Below, piece by piece: positions 12,026-24,446 of a stretch of 64,000 bases of DNA. Numbering within the stretch: the stretch's first letter is position 1; every line of letters starts with the position of its first letter. Below the pieces are notes generated by a model that was not told the DNA's origin, made no database searches, and saw only the letters and a list, made by a program, of their open reading frames with translations. Position numbers and translations under genes: made by a program. The stretch spans positions 5,696,889 through 5,760,888 of the forward strand of contig JAQFVV010006273.1 of assembly GCA_028023455.1 (NCBI GenBank). Direction: 5' to 3'. This stretch comes from Epiperipatus broadwayi (taxonomy: Eukaryota > Onychophora > Udeonychophora > Euonychophora > Peripatidae).

Positions 12026-12254
12026 GAATCTGTATAAAATGGTTTGGCCAGTTAACTTACCACATACTACTCTAGCATTTATTGGTTGTATGTCAACAGT
12101 TGGGGCACATGGACCAGTAATGGAACTTCAGGCAAGATGGGCAAGCAGAGTAATGGCAGGAAAGTGTTTTCTCCCATCTAAAAAAATAATGGAAGAGGAA
12201 ATCATTCAGAGAAAGGAAGAAGTATTTCAAAAGTATGGTAAATATAGAATGAAG
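12010..12254 (+). CDS. Flavin-containing monooxygenase, penultimate exon
   Basis: FMOs are ER-bound flavoenzymes that use NADPH and oxygen to oxygenate N or S atoms of small molecules. This exon encodes the late part of the family fold: LYKMVWPVNLPHTTLAFIG, then GPVMELQARWASRVMAGK and LPSKKIMEEEI, matching the LYK..FPP.L..PTLA.IG and E.Q.RWA..V..G motifs of animal FMOs. It begins after an AG at 12008-12009, with two bases completing a codon from an upstream exon. It ends at AAG with a GTAAAT donor in phase 0. The methionine at 12024 is internal, not a start. The next exon is at 52245. Upstream exons with the FAD and NADPH sites were not found. A nearly identical acceptor 318 bp upstream could be used by mistake. 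Confidence 0.9.
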
Positions 12255-12270
12255 GTAAATAGTTAAAATG

Positions 12271-12488
12271 TATTACATTCTTTCATGCATAATATATAAT
12301 AGGTTGAACTTCTATCATTATTATATGTAATATAAAAACACTATAATATATATCTAGTATAATTTCAACACATTAATAGTATTACATTCTTTCATGCATA
12401 ATATATAATAGGTTGAACTTCTATCATTATTATATGTAATATAAAAACACTGTAATATATATCTAGTATAATTTCAACACATTAATAT
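12271..12488. repeat. 109 bp tandem duplication
   Basis: Two near-identical units begin with TATTACATTCTTTCATGC, at 12271 and 12380, differing at very few bases (ACTATAATA versus ACTGTAATA). It lies just after the FMO splice donor. It is a recent simple duplication with no coding capacity. Confidence 0.9.
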
Positions 12489-15021
12489 TATACTCATGAT
12501 TATGTAATATTGACAATCATGATAATAAAGGTAATATGTTGAAAAGATGTTTTTAAAATATATATTAAAGCAAATTGTTTATTATAGTGGGTGTATATAT
12601 ATATTGTATTGTGCCGATATCTTTTTGAAATAAAGCTAGTCTGACCTTATAAGCTTCTCATCTATACACTACAATAGGCATATTAAAAAGAAAAAACAAA
12701 AGTATCTAGTTTGGAGTTTATTTTTTCTAAATGTCACAACCTATTTTTTTCATTCTTATTTATAAACAGTAAGAGATATATATTTTTTGTTATAAGAAAA
12801 ATAATATATTTTTTGTTTAAATTCATTTGCAATAATAAATAAAAGTTCCCAGATTTATTACATATAATCTGGAATAACATTCAGGAACAAAAATGTTGTG
12901 AAAGGCAATATTTTTTTTTCTTTTAATTTTGTTGTTTAGAAAGAAAGCTTTGAGAGAAGGCTTTTTTGCTTTAAGAAAATTATAATATTGTCATAATTAT
13001 GTTCTTTTGTTCAATTCAATCAGAAAAATCTCTGTTTAGCAGCATTTTATAAAACTAAACTGATTAAAACAACATAGCTAATTTGTGAATTATTAACACA
13101 GTGAATATGGAAATCCATGCAATAGCTGAAAATTACATTAGGACAGAATGAAAGAAAATCTAATTAGTGCACTATCTAATTAAACCTGAATTAATGAAGC
13201 TTTCTAAAAATGCCAATTTTTTAAAGAGTCTTGTTCCAACATGCACCAACCATTGACGGTATAGAAGTAGCATTTTCTGTTATTTTTCACATGATTTATA
13301 TCTGCCTATTCACAATGAACTCATAATTCAGTCATATCATTATTCTATCTGGAAAGTAACTGAAGAGAAGTATATCAAATAAAGCCTTAAATATTTAAAA
13401 CTGTCTTACAGATCAATTTTTTTAATGAATTTGAACTTATATTTGAAATAAAGTGTAAAATCAGAATTCTGATACTATAAGAAGATAAATTTTTATTTAA
13501 AATAAAAGGCCTTTATAAAAAAAGAATAATATTTATAAGAAAAAATAATATTAGTCTTAATATTCTCTAAACAATTTTAACATTTTGTTTTCCCTTTAAA
13601 TATGTATTTAATTTTTTTCTTAATATTTTTTTTTTTTTTTTATGAACACTAAAGCAAATAGAATTTAGAAGTTTTGTGGAATGTGTGGACATTCTAATAA
13701 CATGGTTCATTGTATGTGATATTATATTTGTATAAACCATTCATACTTGTACCAGGCCTAAATCAATACAGATTAGTTTAAATAGCAAAATATAATTTTC
13801 ATTGGATAAAAAATGTTCACAGCAGAATTCTTATTATTTGTGTGTGTGTTAAATAATTGATTAAGTTTAGATAAAGTATAACCATTATTGCAGACTGATC
13901 TGAACTTGGAAAGGGAATTAAATTAGTATTAAGTATATAATATAACATTGGAAAATAGAAGACAAGGTCAATGAGAGATTAGTGTCTCCCATTGTAAAAA
14001 GAAACTGGTTTATTTGGCAGAAAAGTCTCTCTACTCATAAGGGGAAGGTTAGTAAGGTGCAGCAAAGTGCTGTAGCTTATGTTAAAATCTATCAGAAACA
14101 AATGAGGATATGCTGAGATGACAAAAAAGGAATCTAAAACTAATATTATTTGTTAATTATTTTTTGATAAGAGGGTAGATAGATAAAGGCTATATTTAGT
14201 TTTATTTTTGATAGTGAATAGTGGTGATTAATAAATGTTCTTCTATGTATAGTATTTTGAAAGAATTGAAACTTCAGAAACTGGTTGTCATCATGTCTAT
14301 GCCTCCAGGTGGTGCAGATGATACTCTTGAAAATGTTGAATAACCTGATCTATCAAGGCCATTTATGTGTCATTTTATAATGTCTAACCATTTTGTGATT
14401 TGAAATTTTTTAGTAACTGAATTGAGATCTTTAATGTTGATTGATTCTATGTTAAATTTCATAATTAATATTCCCATTTTATCCCACACCTAAGTAATAA
14501 TATATTATTTATAAAATATAAATTAAACTGAAATTTTTTTTTAATTAAATCTAGAGTTAATTATATGTGAGAAAAAATATAATTATGCATAAACATAAAA
14601 GTTTAAATGTATTTATTTAGTGGGTATAAAATGATTACATGGGTAATTTTTGCGCTGTGGTTGATACTTTCATTTGGCAGTATTTTATCTGTAAAGATAT
14701 TTTTATATTTTGAATGAGCTGGACATACTTCTTTATTATCTATTATGCCATTTGAGATATCAAAAAATAGGAGTCTTATTATTTTATTTGACTTTTTTTT
14801 TTCTTCCATTGTTCAATTGCCTCAAATCTATCTTCTTCACTGGTATTTAGTATTACTTGTGTTTGTTTGTTTTTTCCATGGCATTTTCTTTTAGGATTCA
14901 ACATAATTTTTTATTGCAATATTATCTGAGTTATGTGTTATTTATGTTGTGTATGCTGTAATTGTATCCAAAATGCCAGTTGAAACTTTATTTACTATTT
15001 GTAATACTATTGTTTTTTAAT
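12489..15021. other. Intron sequence, nothing firm recognised
   Basis: AT-rich with poly-T runs. A minus-strand open frame at 14603-14809 continues with coding-like sequence up to about 14940 (DRFEAIEQWKKKK and SNKIIRLLFFD), which may be a fragment of an unidentified protein or transposon. Nothing else stands out. Confidence 0.4.
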
Positions 15022-16246
15022 AATAGGCAAAACTCTCTCCATACAGTAGTGCCACTCTAAGCAAGACAGAGTAATCAATGGATGCCAGAAGGCTTGTGCA
15101 TAAAATCCCTATCTAGTGCCTACTCATCCAATACCCCCAAACTAGTTTTTGACTTATGGCCTTCGTCAGTGAGGAGCCTTGGATCTGAGAGCACTGCACC
15201 TAGATCTTAGAATTTAATGCATCCCTCCAGCAGCCCCCTTTTAACTCTACATAACTACTAAACTATGAGAATAAAATTGAAAACACACAGTTATTTTCAA
15301 TCTAAGCTCAATAGCTCAAATAGTCATATGGATCTGAACTCAGTTCAGCACCCATAGATTTTGGTGTCTTTGGCTCTTTTACAACCATAGCCACCACCTT
15401 CCTATAAGGCAGGATTGGTATTAAACCTTAAAACATCACATGATCACTATCTTTCATGCTTGCTCTTAACTGTTGTTATAATAGGCAAAACTCTCTCCAT
15501 ACAGTAGTGTCACTCTAAGCAAGACAGAGTAATCAATGGATGCCATAAGGCTTGTGCATAAAATCCCTATTTAGTGCCTACTCATCCAATATCCCCAAAC
15601 TAGTTTCTGGCTTATGGCCTTCATAAGTGTGGAGCCTTGGATCTGAGAGCACTGCACCTAGATCTTAGGATCTAATGCAACCCTCTAGCAGCCACCTTGC
15701 TTAGAGTGGCACTATTGTATGGAGAGAGTTTTGCCTATTATAACAACAGTTAAGTGCAAGCATGGAAGATAGTGATCATGTGATGTTTTAAGGTTTAATA
15801 CCAATCCTGCCTTATAGGAAGGTAGTGCCTATGGTTGTAAAAGAGCCAAAGACACCAAAATGTATGGGTGCTGAACTGAGTTCAGACCCATATGACTGTT
15901 TGAGCTATTGAGCTTAGATTGAAAATATTTGTGTGTTTTCAATTTTATTCTCATAGTTTAGTAGTTATGTAGAGTTAAAAGGTGGTTGCTGGAGGGTTGC
16001 ATTAGATCCTAAGATGTAGGTGCAGTGCTCTCAGATCCAAGGCTCCTCACTGTCGAAGGCCATAAACCAGAAACTAGTTTGGGAATATTGGATGAGTAGA
16101 CACTAGATAGGGATTTTATGCACAAGCCTTCTGGCATCCATTGATTACTCTGTCTTGCTTAGAGTGGCACTACTGTATGGAGAGAGTTTTGCCTATTATA
16201 ACAACAGTTAAGAGCAAGCATGGAAGATAGTGATCATGTGATGTTT
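15022..16246. repeat. Compound inverted array of the AGGCAAAACTCTC repeat family
   Basis: A unit of about 455 bp begins with AATAGGCAAAACTCTC and ends with CATGCTTGCTCTTAACTG. A full unit lies at 15022-15477 and a truncated one at 15478-15697, both direct. They are followed by inverted copies at 15698-16198 and a tail at 16199-16246. The unit carries CAATGGATGCC, GTGCATAAAATCCC, AGTGCCTACTCATCCAAT and GGATCTGAGAGCACTGCACC. Related copies occur at 27905-28270 and 45101-46130, with a short end fragment near 46900. It has no coding frame and behaves like a non-autonomous DNA element prone to tandem and inverted growth. Confidence 0.85.
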
Positions 16247-18040
16247 TGGGGTTATTGTTTTTTTTCTGCTCATCTCTTTCTGCATCATCTTTCAGAATTT
16301 CTTTTGCTCCAGCTTGTATATTTTTTACTCTATTGCTGAAGTTTTTTACATTTGAGTGTTCCCTCTCAATAATGGCGTTTGGAATTATTTCCTTTTTTTG
16401 TTTCTGATTAAGCTTTTCTTAGGCACTGATATGAAAGGGAATTGATTTTTTTACATTTGGCATTATCTCACCTTCTTGATATGTGTCCTTATTATACACA
16501 AATAAAATTTTGTGGCTTTATTTTATTAATAAATAATAGCAATATAGCTTTTTGGTCTGCAATATGAATGGTAATGCTTAGAGCATTGACATTATTGTGA
16601 AATTGTATTTTGAAGTATTAGATATTTCCATAAATTGATATTGGTGTGTCTTTGAGATAAACTGGCTAAAAATTTAAAACATTACTACAAGATTCCATGA
16701 ACTTTTTTAAATTGTTTCTGCAATAATTAATAAATCAGACATTTTTTAAAACTCTGGTGATTGTATTTTTCCAGATTTGATGGACTATTATTAGAGTGTA
16801 AACCCTAAGTATTATGACTTTTCTTTTGAAACAGTTTTTCTATTCCATGTCAAAAAATTCAAGTGCAATATAATCTTTTGTTTGGATGGTTATTAAAAGA
16901 CAGAATGCTTTAAAACCTTGTAGAGCAATTCTCTGGGAAATTTAGAAAAAACAGTTAAGATTAGTAAGCCATTACTATTAAACTGTCAGCAAATAACCAT
17001 TTAAAAAAATAGAATAGTAGTTTAGACATAAGTAAATTAAACTTTTTATTTATGTTTTGCAAGGTCTCTTCATTCCACATTACAGGAATCTCTATATTTT
17101 TTTTACTAGTGATCATAAAAAGATTACTTTGTGGAATCTTGGACTTATAATTTGTTTTTTTATTTCCAATTTGACTTACATTTTGTAGACTTAAAAGTTT
17201 TATTTAAAATACCTTTGACTTTGTTGGCATAACTGGCTATTTCTATATGTGTTTCACTCATGATGCAACCATGTTTGGTGGCTTCACTTATGGATGACAA
17301 CCAAGAAATATTTTTCTACAAGATTTATGATTGCTATTAGATGAACTGGTCTTCTTTAAAAAAATGTGTTTTTTCCTTGATTATCAAAATTTTGTAAAGA
17401 TAAATCTAATGAAAGTTTTATAGAATTTTTTAAAAAACACATAAACTGATCTACATGTAAGCAAACAAGAATGCAACGGTATTGTCTTTAACATATAAAA
17501 TAATTTAAAATTAATTTTAACCCATCTACACTTGTAAATATTATATATGTATCTAATATTTTAAGTAAAAATGCTTGTATTTATATCAATCATTGTATCT
17601 TAGGCATCTGATGTTAACCATTGATCACACTTTTACCTTTATATAATCAACATCATTTTTATTACATAAGTGTAGACTTTTTATAATACAAGGAATTCTA
17701 TCTATTGATTTAAATTATATGTAAAATTTAAAAACTTTTATATGAATATATTTGATGTCATAATAACTTAAAGAATCAAAGAATTTCAGGATTTGTGTAA
17801 GAATATCAAGCAGCATCTTCTTGAATTTACTTCACAAAACATAACAAGCAAAAGTTTCTAATGGGAATAAAATTATTATTAGCATTTCTTTATAAATAAT
17901 CTTTGTTCTGGACTTTTTATAAAAGAGAGAGAGAGAGTAGAATTAAAACTAGATAAAGCAGGCATTAATACCTTTTTTTTATCATCAAATATTTTGATTT
18001 TTGCTTCACATTTATTAAAACAGACAAAAATCTCTATATG
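16247..18040. other. Intron sequence, mostly unrecognised
   Basis: The first 150 bp read on the minus strand as a coding-like piece (PNAIIEREHSN, then KNIQAGAKEILKDDAERDE). It ends exactly at the inverted array and may be part of a relic that the array interrupted. The rest is AT-rich with a short GAGAGA tract near 17925. No other feature was seen. Confidence 0.4.
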
Positions 18041-18440
18041 TTGTAACGGATGGTAACTTGCAGACTGTAATACTATGCAGATGTAGCAATCTGGTGTGGA
18101 GTAAGTTAATATGCTCTAATTTATTGCGCCTAGAAGGGAATAAAGTTACATCTAACTTTGGTCAAACTTTGGGTCTTCTGGGAGAATGCTAATGAAAACC
18201 TGATGAAATGCTTAACCAATGATTGCATACACTTTAATTGGCTAACTCTATCCCTATTTGATAATATTAAATGCAATTTAGGTTAGTTCATCCACTTTTC
18301 CCCTTTTCAGTTCTGTTATTCCCTAATATTCAAACCCAGAGAGAATATTGCTTTTGACTCCTTTAACAGGTATGAACAGATACACACAGCAACTCCTGTA
18401 CCTATATATAGGTTACAACAAGCATCTATTATATTTGTTT
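18041..18440 (-). repeat. LTR-like fragment related to 27357-27450
   Basis: From TGTAACGGATGG at 18041 the sequence matches about 85 bp at 27357 onward (CTGTAATACTATGCAG, ATGTAGCAATCTGGTGTG, AAGTTAATATGC). The 27357 copy lies next to primer-binding-site-like sequence, so both may be the U5 end of an LTR in minus orientation. The fragment could be the outer LTR of the element at 21-27 kb or a solo LTR. The right limit is a guess. Confidence 0.4.
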
Positions 18441-18528
18441 TATTTTCAAGTTTTTATATGATAAGAAAAATAGATGTGTGTGCATGCATAATTGTTTATA
18501 GACTGTGGAATGTCAGGACAACTCAATA

Positions 18529-18656
18529 AACCAGAGACCAAAATAATACAAACTCTTAAACATTTATTAACAATAATAAATATCATAAAGTATAACCAGA
18601 GACCAAAATAATACAAACTCTTAAACATTTATTAACAATAATAAATATCATAAAGT
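18529..18656. repeat. 65 bp tandem duplication
   Basis: AACCAGAGACCAAAATAATA begins two essentially identical units, at 18529 and 18594. It immediately precedes the AAT microsatellite. Confidence 0.9.
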
Positions 18657-18665
18657 AATGATAAA

Positions 18666-18789
<124 letters not shown>

Positions 18790-21191
18790 CATATGTACAT
18801 GTGTCACATGTGAACCTCTACCATTTTACTAATTAATTATTCTCCAGATCTAACCCTTATACCCCATGGTAGAAATCCATCTATGTCACTCATTCTCTAC
18901 AAATCATAATTATATAGAAAAATAAACTTTAGTAATTTAAGATAATTGGGATGATGGCTAGCTAAATTATATATTTGCAGATGTTAACAATCTATTTAAC
19001 AAGTTCCCCCAATTTATATATATATGATAGAGATAGATACTAATTGATTAGTCAAACATACAGGAAAATATATATATACAAGGTTAATCAACAAAATAAA
19101 ACATATGTATTCTGTATAAGTGTTGCAATTTAATCTATGAAAATAAATGTAGAGAATCTTCCCTTACTATTTATGTGGATAACCTGATATGAAGCAGGTG
19201 GGTTAACCTAAATTTTATTTACAATGAAAATATAAAAATATCAAAGTGAATAATCCCCCCTTTTTTTCTTTGCTAATTCTAAAAAATGAGACTTCAGCAT
19301 CAGAGTGTGAAAATACAACAAATAACAAGAATTAAAAAAAATAAAACAAAAATTTACAATGTTAATTTCTTGATTAAAAAATTGTAATTGGAACAAAGTT
19401 CATAAAAATCATCCTAATAGAAGTAGTAGTAGTTGATAGTTAGGCAAGTTGTTCTTCAAAGCAGTTTCACTTAGTAAATCATTTTCCTCTCCTGTAGTTG
19501 TGTTTAATGGTAAACACCTTGATCCTCATTTGATTCACCATTAACTATTCCAATACTTGTTTACTTTGGACTGCAGGCATCTTCTTGTGTGTTTACAATA
19601 AAGTAGAAAAATAAATATATAGAGGTTTAATGTAGCTGGTAGAAAATGCCATGATGCACAATAGCATGTTTTGCTCTAGCCCATATTTATATTAAAGTAC
19701 AATTCAATAATTTGTAATCATAAATTTATATTGGATATTATAGAATCACGTTATTTCATTTTTCTTTCTTTTCCAATTTTCAGCAGATTAATTTTCATTA
19801 TTCTTTTTGAAAAAAATTAAAATAGTAAAAAGTTACTCCAACAACTTTTAAAACATGCTTTAATTATTACAAAATTTATCAGTTATTTTTACTTCTTATT
19901 TCACTTTCTTTTCTTTGAATTTGGTAAACATTTAGTTACAGCATTTGACTTTTAAAAATGTTTATAATTTAACTAAAAGAAAAAACAAAACTCCATTTTA
20001 GCATTTTAAATTTTAGTTTAAACTCCTGTCTATTGTTATAGCTGCTATCTCTTTTGACAAGAAGAACAATTTTGTAAAAAGTTTCTATTTTTATATAAAA
20101 TGCTGGGAATCTCCCTGAAACACTGATATTTTAAACTGCCTACTGTTTAAATTCATTTAGATTTTTATATTTATTGTTTAAATACATTTCATTTATTACA
20201 AATAAAAAAAATAAAATAATAAAATCAGTTTTATTTTCACACATGCTACCCAACTTAACCTCAGGCTATTCCTAAATCATTTAACTATAAATTAATATTC
20301 AATTCTAAATTTTAAAAAAAATATATACATTACAGTTTATTTAATCAAATAGTTTATATATATATATATACAATATTACTTTGTAAAATATTGATTGTAT
20401 TAAATTTATTATAACATAATAATTTATTGTGTATTATATGTATATATGTAATAACAACAAACAAATAATCTTCCCATTATTAATATAAATTCCCAATGGG
20501 TTAGGTTCAATAAATAGGCTTGATCTTTTTAGGAATGTGTGCATTGTAAGTTACCCTTTACAACCCACTCTCCTTACAGGATTAGAATTTTAATCTGTCA
20601 TGAAAATTTTAACAGTTACACAAGGTTCGCATTTGAATTTTGATGGGTTTTTTTACACAAATATAAAAAGGGTAGTGAAACCTTATTTTACTGTTTTCTA
20701 CACTCAACTACACAAATTGCTTTCTATTCTTCTCTACTCACTCTCATGAAATACTTTGCAAGGTGGGGTTCAAACATAGGTTGTTTTTTTAAACTAATGA
20801 TGGTTATGTTTTGAGCACACTAATAAAAATGTGTTTCTGTTTCAGATAGCACATATTTTTTCTTGTTATCCTCTATCCTGCTCCTATTGAGTCTTATTGG
20901 ATTTCCTTTGAGGAGCAACCATCACTTAGTGTGGTTTAACTCTTTTAAATAAAATGGCTCTAAAGTATCCTAATATCTGCTTTGGCATCCATTAGGGAAT
21001 ACTCTCATCATAATTTTTAACCTAACTTAATAATATCTAATTTTTTTTTTACTTATCAACATTCATTTTTTTCCCACACATCAGTTGAGTATGACAATTC
21101 TACAATTACTAAGATTGTCCACAGTATGGTTTCATAATTCAGGTATTATATGTGCCCCTAACTTGTCTTTCCATATCCAACCAAAATGCAT
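18790..21191. other. AT-rich stretch, nothing recognised
   Basis: No motif, repeat end or coding signal could be named. It lies downstream of the integrase of the minus-strand retroelement and could include its 3' non-coding part. A short (TA)n run is at about 20350. Confidence 0.45.
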
Positions 21192-22230
21192 TCAGACTCG
21201 ATTGTTTAACAATTGTGTAAGGTCCTTCATATAGATGTAAAACACTGTATTTATTTTCAATTTGCTTACTAATATGAGGTTTTTTTTTATTAAAACTTTA
21301 TCTCCTACTTTGAAAGTATGTGGAGTTCCAGTCTTATTTTTGTTCCTTTTATTGGCCTTACTTACTAACCGAAGATATGCTTTCTGCACATTTTCCTCCA
21401 TACTACTTTGTTTATATCTAGTCATAAGTTGATATTTAGTGAACAACATGGGAATTGATTGATTAAAATGTAGTTCAATGGGGGTGAATCCAGTGGATTC
21501 ATTCACACTCCAGTTGATATAATTAACTATCTGGTCTATCTGTCTTACTCATCCTCTATGCTCATCCTTTAGGTAAGTCTGGAACAACTGACTGAGCTCC
21601 CGCATTACATGTTCGCAAGGGTTTGACTGTGGATTCCTAATGGATGTGAGCACATGTTTTATTTGTGATCTTTCCACCCATTTTTTCCATTCTTTGGCTA
21701 GGAAAGGGGTACCATGGTCTGTTAAAATGGTGTTGGGTTTTCCTATCCTCACAAATTGGAGGGTGTCTAATACCTTGATGGTATATCTGGTATTAGCTTG
21801 GGGTATTGGGTAAGCAGAAACATATTTAGTAAAGATATCATCATAAGTGACCAATAGATATTTTTGTTTATTAAATGGGGGTAAGGATCCATAATAATCG
21901 ATCACCAAGATCTCATTTGGTCCTTTAGATAATATTGATTTTGCAGTATTATAATAATTTTGATTTACTGGCTTGGCTCAAAGGCACACTAGACAATCTT
22001 GAAGTGACCTTAATATGTCTTTATACATACCAGGCCAGCAAAACTAATTTCTCAAAGTATGCTCTGTTTTATAGGCACCGTAATGTCCATATAAACAATG
22101 AATATATTTTATGAGTAGAATATGCAACATTTCCAGGATTACTACCCTCCACTCATCTGTAATATTATTTACTTTATATAACAGGACCTCATTTTCTATC
22201 TTATACAAATCAAGATCTTTTGGCACATTT
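21192..22230 (-). pseudogene. Ty3/gypsy integrase (element 2), broken
   Basis: Integrase inserts the retroelement DNA into the genome. Read leftward, an N-terminal zinc-binding-like part (22226-22044) has an H...H region with LYGHYGAYKT. The catalytic core (21908-21549) has the first Asp in VIDYYG, the second in LTDHGTPF and the Glu in NPCEHVMRELSQLFQTY. A C-terminal part (21506-21192) has NESTGFTPIELHF and VGDKVLIKK. Stops and frame changes separate the three parts, for example near 21545 and 21970. The catalytic triad seems intact but the gene is not translatable as one protein. It is the last domain of pol, so order is PR-RT-RNase H-IN, as in Ty3/gypsy (Metaviridae). Confidence 0.85.
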
Positions 22231-22419
22231 CAAAACTTTCTCTCCTTTCAAAGCACTCATGATTAAGTTTAAATTATTATCTTTAAGTTGCAATTCAGGC
22301 AGGTTTTCCAAATCGTTCTCTACATTACCATCAGTCATCATATTGACATTTGTAATGTAGGCATTCTCTACTGATAAATGGCTCTGTTCTGATCTACATG
22401 GGTTTCAACTAAGCACACT

Positions 22420-22860
22420 GGCTACAACCTTCTCGGGTCCCTTGCAATACTGCACAGTGTAATTGAATTCCTGCAACAGAAAACTCCATCTAACTAGACA
22501 GCTGTTGGTCAGATAACTGGGGTTCAGGAATTCAAGGCTTTTGTGATCTGTGATCACTATCACCTTTGATCTGAGAAGCATCTGTCAAAACTTATGGAAG
22601 GCCCACACTATTGCCAGTGCTTCCTTCTCTGTTACTGTATAATTTATTTCTGGACCTTTCAGGAGCTGGCTGATAAAATAGAGGACCCCAGGTTGGCATT
22701 CCTCCTGAATTTGGGATAATGTTACCCCCCAATCCCAAATCACTACTATCCATTTGGACTATAAATGGTTTACTAAAATCAGGGAAGGCTAACATGATTT
22801 GCTCTAAAAACCCTGTTTTAATATTCTCAAATGCCTGATCCTGCTCCTCAGTCAATTTCC
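22420..22860 (-). pseudogene. Ty3/gypsy RNase H (element 2), broken
   Basis: The region following RT has the linker motif TEEQDQAFENIK, then FPDFSKPFIVQMDSSDLGLG, where the Asp of VQMDSS matches the first RNase H catalytic residue of this group. A frameshift between 22860 and 22900 separates it from RT. Further shifts after about 22592 obscure the rest, and only short matches can be followed to about 22420. It would degrade RNA in the RNA-DNA hybrid if intact. Confidence 0.7.
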
Positions 22861-22878
22861 AACTCTCATCTTTCCTGA

Positions 22879-23870
22879 TTAAAATAATAATGGTTCTGTG
22901 TGGTCAGAGAATTTTTGGTAGAAACGATGGTAAAAGTTACATAGGCCTAAAAATGATCGGATTTGTTTTTTATTTGTCAGTTTAGGAAAGTTCTGAATGG
23001 CACTGATCTTGTCTGGATGAGGTCTTATCCCATCACAACCTACGATATGACCTAAGAAGATAACCTGGTTTGAAACCAGGGTACTTTTTTTGAAGTTGAT
23101 CTTGATGCCTTTCTGGAAGCACTCCTGGAAAAATATAGTCAGGTGTTGAAAATGCTCTTCAACAGTGGTAGATGTGACAATCACATCATCCACATATATC
23201 ATAATGATTTGCTTCATCTCAGGAGATAAGGTCTGATCTAAACATTGTATCAAACCAGGGCCACTACTTATCAATCCAAATGGCATCCTATTAAATTGGT
23301 ATGTAAATCCCTCATATTGGAAGGTGGTGTATTGGCAATCATTCAGATGGAGTTTGATCTGCTAATAACAAGAGGTTAGATCGAAAATGGAAGACACCTT
23401 GTTTCCAAATCTCACGAATAATCTGCCGTGTATGGGCAGTGGAATATTTCTATCAGGAACAGTAATTTTGTTTAGTTGTCTAGCATCCAAACAAAATCTC
23501 ATCGACCCATTTTTCTTCTTCACAGTTACAACTGGATTACAGTACGGTGAAGAGCATTTGGAAATGATCCCCCAATCCAGCATATTGTTAATTTGTTTGG
23601 TTATCTCTTGCTGATACTGGTATGGAATAGGATACGATCTGGATTGAAATAGTTGGTCACATTCTAATCTTATTCTCTGCTGAAATCCTTCTATTACTCC
23701 TGGTATCTCTGAAAAAATTGGGCTAAATTTATGTATCACAGATCTTAATTTCAATGTCTCCTCGCTTCCAAGCAAGTTGTACTCTGCAAGCTTATTATCT
23801 ATGAGTGCCTCCAGGATACTAGATATAACACAGTTAACTTCAGGAAGGCGATATCTCGGAAGTAATGTCA
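22879..23870 (-). pseudogene. Ty3/gypsy reverse transcriptase (element 2), broken
   Basis: The early part shows ITKQINNMLDWGIISKCSSP and VTVKKKNGSMRFCLDARQLN, then IFDLTSCY. A single in-frame stop at about 23358-23360 follows, where the family has Gln (CYQQI). The frame then resumes with MPFGLISSGPGLIQ and the active-site box YVDD at 23185-23196, followed by VIFLGHIV and IRSFLGLCNFYHRF. A frameshift ends it near 22880. The residues needed for catalysis appear present, so the stop and shifts are the main lesions. The order of domains and the YVDD context place it in Ty3/gypsy; I do not assign the clade. Confidence 0.9.
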
Positions 23871-23879
23871 TCTCCAAAA

Positions 23880-24290
23880 CTTCATCACTTATCTCAACCA
23901 CTTTGTTAGAGAAATCAATAATACAAGTGTTCAAGTGTATGAAGTCTGACCCAAGAATGACATCATGGATTAAGCCACTCAATACAAGGAACACATGATA
24001 GAGGATTGTTTGGCTGACTTTCACTTCTACCCAGATTTGCTTTTTACAAGTTTTGCTTTCCTACTATTAGCCATGGTAACCTGAATAGGTTTCATTGATA
24101 AGGTTTTAATTTTGGGATTTTTAATCAAAATTTCCTGGTAAAATTTATCTGAGATAACGGAAATCTGGCTACCAGAACCTAATAGTGCTTTAACTTGTAA
24201 ACCCTCAAACAAAACCCCTATCATGGGGCAGCTCTGCAAAGCATAGTCATGTGCTTTGTCTTCCCATGAACACATCATATTAGTGATCTC
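23880..24290 (-). pseudogene. Retropepsin-like protease (element 2), active site changed
   Basis: The protease of such elements cuts the Gag-Pol polyprotein. Here the active-site box reads ALLGSGSQISVIS, with Gly from the ACC codon complement at 24177-24179 where Asp is expected (D[ST]G). The C-terminal part, in another frame, has the conserved HDVILGSDF near 23940-23960. A stop and frame change lie between them near 24027. The protease is thus dead on two counts. Confidence 0.7.
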
Positions 24291-24446
24291 TCGATCAGGG
24301 GTTTGTTTCATGTTCCTCAGGGTATTTTCAGTCTCTTGAGGTGAGGAACATGACCGCAAGTACCTTCTAGTTTAGTTTCTGTTAAATTTTTGGTGTATAA
24401 TTACTACACCCTGGTTTTGGGGATTTTTCGGCACTATGGAGAGGGT

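Noticed and set aside
12024-12266. A stand-alone 80-residue gene starting at ATG 12024
   Set aside because: FMO homology runs across the ATG region to an upstream acceptor and stops at a splice donor at 12255; the last residues are read-through into the intron.
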